DNA from: Lobosporangium transversale
Lineage: Eukaryota > Mortierellomycota > Mortierellomycetes > Mortierellales > Mortierellaceae
DNA: 64,000 nt
Direction: 5' to 3'
Assembly (NCBI RefSeq): GCF_002105155.1
Contig: NW_019029043.1
Span: 151,001-215,000, forward strand
The translations under genes and the position numbers were made by a program. This document shows positions 10,233 through 21,024 of this stretch, piece after piece. Under the pieces are notes generated by a model, which saw nothing but the letters and a program-made list of their open reading frames with translations, did not search any database and was not told where the DNA came from. Positions within the stretch are counted from its first letter, which is position 1; each line of letters begins with the position of its first letter.

Positions 10233-10773
10233 TTAAAGACCAAGAGCTATTGCTATAGCGACAGAGACAAATGTCAAGGCAACGTTTGAAGATGAACTAG
10301 AATATGATGGGGCATTATTGGTATTGTCCCCAACATCGCCAAGGTCGCGGTTAGGGTCATTCACCCGACAGTCAGAAATGAACTTCTTTTTAAGGTTGCC
10401 AGCGTTGTTCAAATCCTTGCAGGCCAAGCATCGAGCTAATAGGATCAATATATATTATTATTAAAGTACTCTTATAAACCAAGAGAAAATAATAGTAGTA
10501 ACGATAAAAATCAAAACAAAAATAAGTCTTACTGTAGAGCTGGAGGTTATCTTCTGTACAAAGACAATCATCGAGTCGAGGATCAATGCCGATTGCAGGC
10601 ATATTATCCTGTAAACCGTCCCTGACATTGCCGCAGAAGACAATCCTTGCATTAATAGGCGCGCAATCGACAGTACAGTCAGCAGCTTCGGTCATTAAGG
10701 GAATGGTTACAAGCAAGGCTATAGCAACCAGGACAGTTGTGTAGATAGTAGCGGACGCACGAGTGAAAAGCAT
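10233..10773 (-). CDS. Small cysteine-rich GPI-type surface protein, family copy 2
   Basis: Two exons: 10533-10773 and 10233-10435 (147 residues; intron donor GTAAGA, acceptor TTAG). An N-terminal signal peptide (hydrophobic ~10-30, ending TEAAD) is followed by a Cys domain: C-x3-CAP...VFC...MPAIGIDP..DDCLC...NLQLYTRC-x2-C...DC. A Ser-rich linker and a hydrophobic end (ALTFVSVAIAIALGL) fit a GPI anchor. The protein is probably a cell-wall or plasma-membrane surface protein; no enzymatic motif is visible. It is paralogous to the ORF at 6185-6652. The intron falls just before the C-x2-C motif, which the other copy reads through without an intron. Confidence 0.75.
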
Positions 10774-11802
10774 GTTTTTCCTTGCTGGTACTTTATATAA
10801 TGGATGGATGGTGTGAGTAGAGAGTGCCTGAGTCAAGAAAAAAGAAGTCTTTTTTATACGGGTAGGGGGGTTTTTTTTCTTGCTTGAGATAGCCAGCACC
10901 GGGACAAATTAATGGGCAAAAGTAAATTTGTTGATCGCAATCTCGCTGATGATGAAGGAAACAGGAAAAAGGGAGGGCAGAAAGGGACTTTGATATTCAT
11001 TTTTTTTTTTTGTCATCATACTCACATGAACATGGTCTTGAACAAATCGAATCAGAGTGATTTACAGCCTTGAGGTCAAACATTTCCTAGACTATAGAAA
11101 TGTTATAAATTGCTAGAACATCAGTAAACATGTCTTTCCTCGATCCCTGAATCCACTGTCTTATTCCCTCGAATAGAAAACATTTTCTTCTCGAATGATT
11201 ACGCCTCCTCCTATATTTTCTCATGTGAAAAAGGAAGAAGCGAAAAATTAGATGTAACGCCTCAAGTTGAGGCTGAGCAAGAAGACGGTGTGCAAACAGT
11301 TTTTATGGCTGAGCATCTTAATCCACTGCGCTTATATAATATTCCCACGATTGTATTTTTTTTCCTTTAGCTTGCCGCATCCACTCTCTTTCTTTGTCTC
11401 GCCTGAATCTTGTGACGATTTTTGGTGCTCAATAGTGAATGTGAAATCCAAAAGAAGCCCTGAAAGCAAACCCTGAGGAAGCTTTGAAAGATGATGCACA
11501 TAAACATTTTGGAACATTATCTACATCCATTAATCTCAGACTTCAACTGGTGTGGTAATGGTCATACACGATTTTTTTTATTTTTATTTTTTATTTCCAC
11601 AAACATTTCAGTAAACAAAATCCACAAATCCTGAAATCAGAATAAGTCGTGGCAATATAGCCACTTGAGGAAGAAATCACCGAGGAAAATCATGGGTTTG
11701 CCATCTGACTTATCCTCTGAAGGCGCAGCGATCTTTGTCAAAAGTATTTATACACTCTGCAAGTCGTCTTGAAAGCCTTCACTATCCTATTAAAAAAAAA
11801 AA
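10774..11802. other. Intergenic
   Basis: 5' flank of the cysteine-rich gene (a TATATAAAG-like element lies ~20 bases upstream of its ATG) and sequence preceding the RNase H ORF. Several short frames show no family similarity. No gene is supported. Confidence 0.4.
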
Positions 11803-12405
11803 ATGAATGATTTAAATCCACTTATCATTGATCCTATCACTTCGCGAAATAATGGCACTGGGGTCGTCATCGATAACGAAACAGCCAAGATGATTAAAGA
11901 TGTACGCCTTTTATTGCAAAATCAACCCGGCAAAATCCGTTTGTTTTCAGATGGTTCATTGATCCATCCCCACACAAAATATGCAAGTATGGGGTTTGCT
12001 TGCGTATATTTAATGGCAAATAATTTATACAAGCTCGGTGTTCTTGGGACTATTGAGGGACACGTTAGCTCAACCACAGCCGAAGCTGCTGGGCTACTCT
12101 CAGCTATTTGTTCGTGTCCTCGTGGTCGTAAAGCAACTATATTCTGCGATTGCAAGCCCGTGGTTGACCAATTTGCAGTCATAGCGAAGTCTACTGAAAA
12201 GATTCCAACGCGGTGGCGGTGTGCCGACTTGTGGCACATGATATATGAAGCCTACGAGAAACAAGGCCGCCGAATAACCGTCCAATGGACACCAAGTCAT
12301 AGTGGAAAGGATGGAAACACCATAGCTGACCAATGGGCAAATAAAGCTCACTCCTCAGGCTTGGCATCGTGGAGAATAAAAAAGGCCACTGGCGCTACCA
12401 AGTAG
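11803..12405 (+). mobile_element. RNase H domain ORF from a LINE-type retroelement
   Basis: 200 intact codons. The RNase H catalytic set is present in order: Asp in RLFSDGS (~residue 49), Glu in TTAEAAGL (~93), Asp in IFCDCKPVV (~112), His in WTPSHSGKDG, and the final Asp in NTIADQWANKA (~178). This type follows the reverse transcriptase in many fungal LINE polyproteins and ends in a WRIKKATG-like stretch. No reverse-transcriptase motifs are seen upstream, so this is either a truncated element copy or a stand-alone RNase H. Retroelement origin is much more likely than a cellular RNase HI, given the sequence style and the repeat-rich neighbourhood. Confidence 0.75.
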
Positions 12406-12806
12406 ATGAGCGAGTCCATACTCTCTGTAAAATGGCAAAAAAATAAAACCATATTATTGTTTTTATGGCACAAAAGCACGAGCCATATATCTTTACCTTA
12501 CAGGGTTCTAGGACACAATCATTCTGTATATACTGTATATACATAAAGCTTCTCTTAACTAGGCTATCCCTGACCGCGGCTTCTGCAGCAGGTTTCAAGG
12601 ATTTACAGATATTATGCGTGGAGTCTAAGCAAGCTATCAATCTTGCTCAGTGATCATGATTGCTCGCTTTTTTTATTTTGATTTGACTAAATCAACTCTA
12701 GACACATGGCAAAAATGCTGCTTGTGGTTGATATCAGCAAGAATCTGTGATCACTATTTTGTATATTTATATTTGGATATTTCCTGCTGAAGTCTTTATC
12801 CCTTGT

Positions 12807-12838
<32 letters not shown>

Positions 12839-12884
12839 CTTTCTTTAATCATCATCCATTCATTATACTTGTCTGTCCTTAGGA
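12406..12884. other. Intergenic with long T-run
   Basis: Holds a T-run of about 28 bases at 12811-12838. No supported gene. Confidence 0.4.
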
Positions 12885-13349
12885 ATGGGTGTCCTAGGCC
12901 TATGGCCCCTTCTCCAAGAGAAGGGATATGTGGCAGGTTTCTGACCTCAATGCCCCAACAGCACTAATAGTTTCAACTTTTTACAAACTGATTCCCAATC
13001 AAAATATCACGTTGACGCCCTTGCTTTTTATTCAACCATCCGTTCCGCTTACACGACTCATGTCCAAGATCATGCTCATGTTATCGTTGAGCAAGCGTTG
13101 CTGCGGCGTAGGCTTCCACAAAGTGCGACTCTGTATCTGGATGGACCGTCTCCCAAAGAAAGAAGGCTGATGCATGAATGTCGTGAGGAGGCCCATTCAA
13201 AAGCCGCGCACCATGTTCAAATCCTCCTGGACGCCTTGCAAGAACGGGCTGACAAAAAGCTCATGCAGGCCAAGCGAAAGTTGGGTCTGAACTACTTGTC
13301 TGGCAAATTCCAAAAACATGCTCTGATATTAAGTAGTCATCATCTTTAA
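12885..13349 (+). pseudogene. XPG N-terminal/PIN-like protein, interrupted by one in-frame stop
   Basis: ATG at 12885 starts MGVLGLWPLL, the typical opening of XPG/FEN1-type nuclease N-domains. The same frame continues to 13349 except for TGA at 12942-12944. After the stop come HVDALAFYSTIRSAY, ATLYLDGPSPKERRLMHECR and a Lys/Arg-rich end, matching the second part of the XPG N-region in shortened form (~154 codons, no I-region). One intron could in theory remove the stop, but the only nearby GT...AG pair is ~25 bases. I therefore call it a recently broken member of the XPG-like gene families seen in Mucoromycota. Confidence 0.55.
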
Positions 13350-13547
13350 CAAACGACAAGACCTGCATTATCCATATTGTAATGGGAAGAAGCCATGGCC
13401 CATGCCTGTAACCCATGCAACAACAGCAAACGTGAGAGAAGACTATGTCCGCGAAACACAATAAATTTCGGGGGAGTTTTTTTCTTTTTTTTTCTTAATG
13501 AGTTAGTCAAACTCTCCTGCAATCATCCATTTTTGGCCTCGGCGAGA

Positions 13548-14035
13548 TCATTTTTTATACATCTCGGCAATGCTCTTCAGTCCGCCTATGGCGCTCTTCA
13601 GTTCGTCTGCGGTGTGGATCACAGTTGGATATGGCAAAGCATAATGGACAAAAAAAAAAAAAAACAAAAAAAAAAACAGATATCAGAAAGTTTGTTGTCT
13701 ATTGTTATTAGTTGAATTGAATTGATGTCAATTAACTTACAGAGTTTCTCTTCTACAGATCTTAGACGAGATGCTATGGTGTCATCACCATCACTACCAT
13801 ACTCGTCGGGAGCTTCAGAACGCGATGGTGGGGCCACGCGGAACATCCTGTCTAATCCATCTAATATACGAGTGGTACACTCCAGAGGTTCACCAGCCGA
13901 AGAGATGGGCCAAAGTGAATTTGCCAGGGTTGTTCTGTGAACTGTAGCTCTTCTTCTGAGGTGTGATTTGGCGAGATAGGTTCCGCGATGGGATCTGACG
14001 GGGGGAGGAGAGCGAGAGGAGGGTTCTGTGGACAT
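13548..14035 (-). CDS. Orphan two-exon hypothetical protein
   Basis: Exon 1 is 13741-14035 and exon 2 13548-13606. The donor GTAAGT and acceptor CGCAG are good and the phase closes, giving 117 residues. The protein is Arg/Ser/Pro-rich at the start (RSPPPVRSHRG), has a mid-section (TTLANSLWPISSAGEP...TRILDGLDRMF) and ends in a charged helix likely to form a short coiled coil (ASRLRSVEEKL...LKSAIGGLKSIAEMYKK). I do not recognise the family; the helical end would suit a subunit of a small complex. Good splice sites and a coherent C-terminus argue that it is real. Confidence 0.55.
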
Positions 14036-14111
14036 GATGACTGGGGTTGGGTCGAGATGTGTGTAGGACCTGCCGGACTTGATAGGCAGTATTACAAACG
14101 TTGCGTTTTTT

Positions 14112-14149
<38 letters not shown>

Positions 14150-14419
14150 CGCCCGAAATAAATCTGAAAGCCTCGCCTTGCACTTATCGCATCCGTGGAC
14201 ATGTCGAGGAAACGTTGAGCTCCAGTTCCATTACATGCTTCCCGGGCGGCTTGAACTTGCTAGTTTTTGTTGGTGTGGCAGTCTAGGTGATGGGCAGCTT
14301 GTTGAGAACAAATGGTTTGATGTAAACGGCAGCACTTGCAGGGGAAGCAAAGCTCTCTGTAGCATCATAAGGAGGAAGCGTGGTATTCTTGTTTTTTTTT
14401 GTTATCGCTTTATCCTTAT
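14036..14419. other. Intergenic with T-run
   Basis: Promoter side of the orphan gene; a T-run of about 31 bases lies at 14119-14149. Nothing else is recognised. Confidence 0.35.
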
Positions 14420-14660
14420 TTCTTTACACCGGTTTACTTGGTCAATTTTTTTGTCCAGGTCACTTACATTTTACACGGATCTACTTCGTTCGTATTTTTG
14501 TCCAGTCTACTGCGTCGATTTATCTTCACACAGGTCTACTTCGTTGGCATTTTATAACAACTGACATTTATATCTTACACGAGTCTACTTCGTCTGTTTT
14601 TTTTGTCATATCTTTATGTGGACCTACTTCGTCGGCTTTTTTTGTCTAGTGACATTCTCA
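14420..14660 (+). repeat. Degenerate tandem repeat, about five ~45-bp units
   Basis: A unit of the form TTACACGGRTCTACTTCGT followed by TTTTTGTC recurs at about 14425, 14472, 14527, 14575 and 14617, with 40-50 bp spacing and considerable divergence. It has no coding meaning that I can see and borders the palindromic element. Confidence 0.6.
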
Positions 14661-14714
14661 AATGAATCCCGTAGCAGCATCCTTGTGTCCCTGAATCAAG
14701 GGCGATACCCAGAG

Positions 14715-15117
14715 GAGGCCTTTTCAGACCGAATTGTATTGAGCGAATGCTATTTTTTTTTTAGGTTGACCAATAGAAAAAGATGTAAACAAATGAAAAT
14801 GCAATACGGTATTCGATGGCACAATACGCAAAGATGAGAATTGTGCCATCGAATGCTAGTCTGGCTTAAGGGTTGGCGTGAGATCCAAAAAAAATAGAAT
14901 TCGATCCAAAAAAAATAGCATTCGATCCAAAAAAAATTAGCATTCGATGGCACAATTCTCATCTTTTGCGTATTGTGCCATCGAATACCGTATTGCATTT
15001 TCTTTTGTTTACATCTTTTTCTATTGGGCAACCTAAAAAAAAAATAGCATTCGCTCTCAACTTCCCAACCAATAGAAATTAGCATTCGCTCAATACAATT
15101 CGGTCTTGAAAAGGCCT
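14715..15117. mobile_element. Palindromic MITE-like element (or U3 part of an LTR)
   Basis: The left arm begins GAGGCCTTTTCAGACCGAAT at 14715 and its reverse complement closes the element at 15117, with AGAG on both sides as a possible 4-bp target duplication. The arms match for ~150 bp. The right arm carries an extra ~36 bp that repeats GAGCGAATGCTA. Each arm contains its own perfect 15-bp palindrome (ATTCGATGGCACAAT; 14811-14854 and 14942-14986). The centre has three GATCCAAAAAAAATAG-like units. No protein is encoded. A TATAAATA box follows at ~15124, so the structure could instead be the U3 of the LTR of the retroelement downstream. Confidence 0.65.
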
Positions 15118-15122
15118 CAGAG

Positions 15123-15131
15123 AGTATAAAT
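15123..15131 (+). promoter_or_regulatory. TATA box, probable retroelement promoter
   Basis: GTATAAATA lies directly after the palindromic element and ~200 bases before the gag start. AATAAAG occurs ~25 bases downstream, as in a U3-R arrangement. Inference only. Confidence 0.4.
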
Positions 15132-15326
15132 AGTCCACTACGTTATAGCTAAATAAAGTATCCTTTGACCTTCGATTCCACCTAAGATCGCCTTTGATTG
15201 TTACTATTTACAATAACCGAGCAATGTGGGGTTACGATCCACATTCAACTCCCATTTATCTTTAAACTTCCGGTTATTATTTTCTATTTTTTAAGTGAAG
15301 TCCCTTCGTCACACAAAACAAAAAAC

Positions 15327-17480
15327 ATGTTTCCCTCCAACACAAACAATATTGCTTCTGGTCAATCCGACCGCATGGTACCCCCTAGGAACGATGAACA
15401 AAAGGGCGACTATGTTCTGACCGATCTCGAGCAAGACATGGATATTGACGACTTATTTGGAGAGGAGCAGGTCATCCCCAGCGTTCCTCTCAGCGATGAA
15501 GGACTGCTCCTGCAACTCCTCGCTGAACACAAGGTTCTGGTGCTAAGAAAGAGAGCCATTGCCAGCTACACCTTATCCATTCCAGACTACGAATCAGACT
15601 TGACGACGAACCTGTTCAACCCCCTGACGACATAACTGCAGAAAAGCTAATTCAATATTTAACAGCGGCTCAGGAACATGATGCCAATCCTTCATTCTCA
15701 GCCTCTGCAGTATACCATGCTCCATCATCATACAATCTTCCTCATATCTCTCCTGCACCTGGCATGAACAACATGCAGTCGGTCTGGTCGAGAGAAGGCG
15801 TCAAGTCCAAATTTCTATTCGAACCAAAGCCAAACGCTCCGCCGACCCTTTGGCCCCCAGCAATAACAAGCAAGTCCTGGAAAAAACTCAGACTGAACTT
15901 GACGCCGTCTCGTATAAGATTTCATTACTGCAAGATACCGAGAAGGAAGTGTTGGCACTCGATGCAACTCCGAAAAAGAACGGAGGCCTTCCAGCAATTC
16001 GCTATAAGAGTCTCCAAAGAGGTAAGGGTTTATGCATTAAGGATGGTAATGGGATGGTGCTTGGTTTACTCACATCCGCTATAGACTCGGAGACACATAA
16101 TGTCATGGTCACACCTCAGGGGAAGGATGGTGAAGAAGTTCATCTCCATCAGAGACTTCGTTAAGATTCTTAGCGATCTTAGCGGTCCCACTTCTGCTCT
16201 CCGAGCACAAAAGGAGCAAAAGTCTCCACAGGACTCTACCGCTGTAGGGCCTCTTAGAAACAAGAATAATCACAATAACCGATTTTCTGCTTATAAAAAA
16301 TCATCGATCAAAGAATCGACGCGGCCTGCTCCTGGCTCTTACCAGTGCAGTCGCTGTGGGGTGAACAACACCCATAATACGAACGATCGTAAATATTGCA
16401 ATCATTGTAAAAAACCGGGTCATACATTTAATGAGTGCCGCAACCGGCAGAGGTTGAATGGCAACGGAAAAAATGATAATGAAAAGCTCGCTCATCATAA
16501 GAACGCAAACTTCTCTGCTGAAGGTGCGTACATTAAACAATCTGCAAAAATGATGTCTGACAAAAACACAGCATCCTCTAACATATGCATCTCTTCTGCT
16601 ATCACACAGGCAAAAATAAGCCTTTCAGAAAATAAGCAAACGGAGACATATACGGACGATCCTACAGACAAAACGATAAAGGGCACCGTGGCGCATAAAG
16701 CCTCACACAAGCGAACAGCTGGTGAATATGAGGACAAGCCATCTACCATGCTAGAAACTGCACGAAAAAAGATCAATGACATTGATAATAAAAAAGAAAT
16801 TTTCGATAAACAAGCTTTTATTTCTTCTCGAAACCCTTATCATAAAGCAATGCAAAATCCTGAAGGAAATTATGAAACAATAGACTGGGAATCAATGATA
16901 AAAAATGATCTGGCGCTTCACTCGCAAGCAGTTAAGCATCCTTGCCCCGAAATCATCAAAACCTCGTCATTGTCGAAAAAAGATGATAATCCCCACAAAG
17001 CTCCATCAGCCTCTACACTGCAGCAAGCGGATAAGAGGATTGTTGTGCATGTCGTTGTCAACAGCGAGCGGATGGAAGCTCTTCTTGACATGGGCGCGAC
17101 TGATTCATCTATCAGAAAAGATATCGTCGCCAATCTTGGCATCCATACCACTCCTATCGATGGCATGGTACAAGGATTGTCTCAGCTCCTTTAGAAGTCA
17201 TTGACAGCACTTACCCCATCATTATCGGGATAGATCTATTTCATCAGCTTGGCTTCTCCATCTCTGGTTATACTAATCCTGGGGATGATGCCATGCAGCT
17301 TCCCGAACCCGACGAGGATGAAAAACCATCCTTGATCCCTGATCAAATCCCTGATGAGGAAAAGACAAAAGCTTTTATAAAAAAGAAGACAATATTTCTA
17401 TCAAAAACTAAGAAAAGCCTTGAAATAAACAAAAATACTCCCAAGCATAGTCACTGTCTTGTGCCAGAAATGAAGGTGTC
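15327..17480 (+). pseudogene. Frameshifted Ty3-like LTR retrotransposon remnant (gag-protease)
   Basis: Consecutive frames on the plus strand give a Gag-like protein with several frameshifts (near 15620, 15810 and 16110) from ATG 15327. The third long part (to 17194) has a zinc-knuckle-like set (CSRCGVNN...CNHCKKPGHTFNEC) and ends in a retroviral-type aspartic protease start (ALLDMGATDSSI, with Met where Thr/Ser is usual after the Asp). The protease continues in another frame from ~17177 (APLEVIDSTYPIIIGIDLF). Reverse transcriptase and integrase are absent; the remnant stops against the 3' end of DBP6. Not functional as assembled. Confidence 0.7.
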
Positions 17481-17533
17481 TCTACCCGTGTCCAGCTTTA
17501 CTTTCTGTATTTTATTTTATTTTATTTTATTTT

Positions 17534-20500
17534 TTATTTGCGCGCCCTCCGATGGATACCTTTCCTACTAGCAGCTCTCGATGAGACCAGAGCTTCCTTC
17601 AGTCCTGCAAGGGCCTTGGTATACGCAGGCACCAACTCCTTCGTCTCCTGGTCCTTGATCTTCATCCTATGGATCTTCTCCCAATGACCAGCCTTCGATA
17701 CCATCTCCTTAAAGTGTCTGGCCTCTTGCATCTCCACTAGTGAATACGCTGTTCCAGTCTTACCCGCACGCGCTGTTCTACCCACACGATGAATGTACTT
17801 TTTCATATACACAGGTACATCATAGTTGATCACCACCGAAACCGGCGACAGATCCATACCACGAGAGATCAGATCTGAACAAATCAACAAATGGATTTCA
17901 CCCTTGTTGAATGCTCGTAATATAGACTGACGCTTGGATTTTGGTAGGTCGGAGGAATATTCCGCAACAACAATAGGGGGTGCTGACATCGTCGCCGTCG
18001 CCGTCGTCGTCGTTGTTGATATTGAGGGATCAACCTCTATTTCCGAAGAAGAGTCGAATGGATCTGTAGATTTGGTAGTCGTCTCAACATCCTCCATCTC
18101 AACATCACTCTTTTCGCTCCCGTCTTCTTCTTCTTCTTCTTCATCGTCATCATCGCTGCTCTCATTTTCATCTTCGCTATCACTGTCTTCACTACTACTG
18201 CTACTGCTGTCATCATCATCATCGTTATTTCCATCATCTGGTTCACTATCCCCTTGACTTTCATCCCCTTTACTCCGTTCTTTGATTTCACTATCCACTT
18301 TGTTGTCTTTTGGTATTGTTGACAATGATGATGACGATACAGGTGCAGTTCTCGTTTTCTCATATAGCTGAATAAGCTTGCATAACCGATGTGCTGATTC
18401 AACGGATTTAGTAAAACACAATGCAGAACGAACATTGCGGTTATACAACAGATGAAGCACCATCAATGGTTTCTCTGATGATTCACAGACAATCATATAT
18501 TCCTAACAAACAGAATTAACCACATTACAAAAAAAGGGATTAATAAACGTTAATAAATGAGTAATCATATCATATTATGTCAATTCAAAATTCATGTTTT
18601 CCGTAAGCATACCGTGAGTCCAGCAGGTGTGGTATACTTTTGCTTCTCGTCTCCATCCAGGCCTCCTTCCTGCACCGCTACATATTGAGGATCTGATAAC
18701 TGTAAGCTAGCAATCTTGGCTGGGTTCCTAGTCAATGTAGCGGAGAAGAGCAGTTTTTGAACTGATAGTGCCTTGGGGTCCTCTACATCTGACTCGGGTA
18801 GGCGGAAAAATGATGGCAAAAACGCTGGTGCAATGGCATCATGGATTGGGAAGCTATCATAACACACGATGTATAGTGTTTAAAAAAAAATGAAAAAAAT
18901 GAAATTAAATAAAATAAAAACCTGTTAGAACGAGCAGTGGTCTTTTTAAAATCTTTTCGAAATCTTGTGCACATTCGCTTGTTTTTTTCCTCTCTTTCTT
19001 CACTTTACCCATACTGGTCCCGTTTCAATTGAATATTTTCAGATCCATCTATGCCCAGCAATTTTCGTTCGGGTGAAGGATGAATAGCTGTCAAGATATG
19101 ATACAACCAATCTTGGAAACTCTGGTTCAACAACCGATCTGCTTCATCAATCACCAAGAATCTCAAATGTTGCAACGTAAAATTAGGTGTTGATTTGATA
19201 TGATCAATCAGCCGTCCTGGAGTCGTGATTAGAATATCCACTCGACTATGTCCTCCAAGTACTTTGGGTCCATTAGGGCGTGCATAGGTTTCTCCTACAA
19301 GGATGTTCTGCTCATGTGCAAATGAGTTTTGCCCTGTTGATGTGGCAATCTTCAAATCTGTTCCCTTCACAAACGTTTCAAACGTTTCTTTCACTTGGAC
19401 ACAAAGATCTCGTGTTGGAAGTACAACAAGTGCACGAAGGCGAGTGACCACACGCTGGGACAAAATCTGAAGGACAGGTAATAATAAAGTAGAAAAAGTA
19501 AAGCTGAGAATGAGATATAACAATTTGATCCATGTGATGCACACTATCACTCCAAAGGGAAATAGATCAATAATCCTTTTCTCTCCCCCCTCCCTCTCCT
19601 TCCTCTGTTTCTCTCACTCACCTCAATGATCGGAAGAACGTAAGCCAGTGTCTTTCCACTTCCTGTCGGTGCAGACACACATAAATCTCCTGGCGCCTTA
19701 CGAATATCTCCCAAATGCCTAGCCCTCATCAACACCGGAATCACTGCTGTCTGGACTGCAAAACACTCTGTAATCCCGGCTTTTTTGCATTGCTTGATCA
19801 GCCTTGAGGAGAGTCTAAACATGGGTGCATCAATCGGTGTGTTCGTCTCTGGTTCAATCTTGATCGGATGGGCTAACCAGTCTGGGATACCCATAGATTT
19901 GGCTCGCTCCTTTTCTTCAGCTGTAATCTCTTTTACTTCAAAAGTTGGAAGTGGTACCAATGCAGATTCAATATCTGCTAAAGCTGCATCCATAGCGACA
20001 TCATCCATTCCTCCTTCTGCTTCCTGCTTTTGTCCTTCAGAAGTAATATCCTTGTCCTCTTCTTCTTTTTTCTCCATTTCTTCATCTTCTTTATTATCTT
20101 GTTGTTGTTGTTGTTGTGTTGATTTAAGTGAAGGTGCAGAAGCAGCTGTAGGTTCAGGCACACTATTAATGGGTTGAAGAATCCCTCTTGCCAATGCCTC
20201 TGCTGCCTCTGCTTCTGCCTTCATTGCTAACCGAACATCATTCGGGACCAAATCACTGTCCTTCAATTCTTTCTCTCTCTTCTCCCACTTTTTACCATGC
20301 TTCTTTAAATGATGCTGATCTTCCTGTTCACGAGCACGCTTTTGTTTATAGGGATTGGTTTCTATTGAGTCATTGTTGTCGTATCTCAAATGTTTTGAAG
20401 ACGACTGCTGTTGTTGCTGTTGCTGTTGCTGTTGTTGCGTCTTGTCTTTGTTTTTGTTTTCCTCCTTCTCTTGTAGCTCTTTATGAGGCTTATTCTTATT

Positions 20501-20611
20501 CAAACGAGCATTGAGCTTTATGAGACGCTCCTGCGCTGACAACGTGGCATTGGAAGAAGTGTTTTTATCAGAAGATTGCTCCTCGACATCGTAACGTTTG
20601 ATGTTGAACAT
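17534..20611 (-). CDS. DBP6: DEAD-box ATP-dependent RNA helicase Dbp6/DDX51
   Basis: Four exons: 19622-20611, 19009-19466, 18613-18853, 17534-18502 (885 residues, phases close). The charged N-terminus with polyGln (~70-80) leads to a Q-motif-like region ([16 protein letters not shown]). Motif [10 protein letters not shown] is at ~310, DEAD at ~437-440, SAT at ~520, [11 protein letters not shown] at ~770 and [10 protein letters not shown] at ~800. WLAHP upstream of the core and the RDLCVQVKE motif fit the Dbp6/DDX51 group, nucleolar helicases for early 60S subunit assembly. A ~125-residue Ser/Asp/Glu-rich insert (~613-737) splits the second RecA domain. ATG at 20611 is the first in frame. Confidence 0.92.
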
Positions 20612-21024
20612 GGCAATGTAACTTTAGTCTCTTCTCTGCTCTGTCTCCATGCAAAGAGAATTTTAAAAAAAATAAAAAATGTTTACATCTATTAAATTAT
20701 GTGGCTTTTACTAAATTTTGATCGCCATCCAAAAAATTGGTGGCGGTGTCCTGAATTAAGGATAAGGTTGAGAGTAACCGTGGTTCATCATGATATTACG
20801 AAAAAAAAAAAAAAAAAAAAAAAAGCTTCCCCATAAACATCAGGTAATTATCATTATATTTCGAGGATGGGAAGGAAAGAAAAAAAAAAAGAGAGACATG
20901 AGTATAATAATGGTACGAGAGGAGATGAAAGTGTGAAAGGAAAAGGTGGATGAAAAATACGTGCTAATAGCGATAGTAATAGTAATAATAATAATAATAG
21001 TAAAAACAAACAAGTCTGTCAACT
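20612..21024. other. DBP6 promoter / GUT2 3' flank
   Basis: AT-rich, with an A-run of about 24 bases at 20801-20824 and an imperfect TAA/TAG repeat at 20966-21000. No gene. Confidence 0.4.

Noticed and set aside
14616-15085. ORFs on both strands giving similar NRKRCKQ peptides
   Set aside because: Same peptide from both arms of the palindromic element; produced by the inverted repeat, not by a gene.
18037-18435. Met-rich ORF on the minus strand within DBP6
   Set aside because: Alternative frame of the Asp/Ser-coding repeat in DBP6 exon 4; no independent signals.
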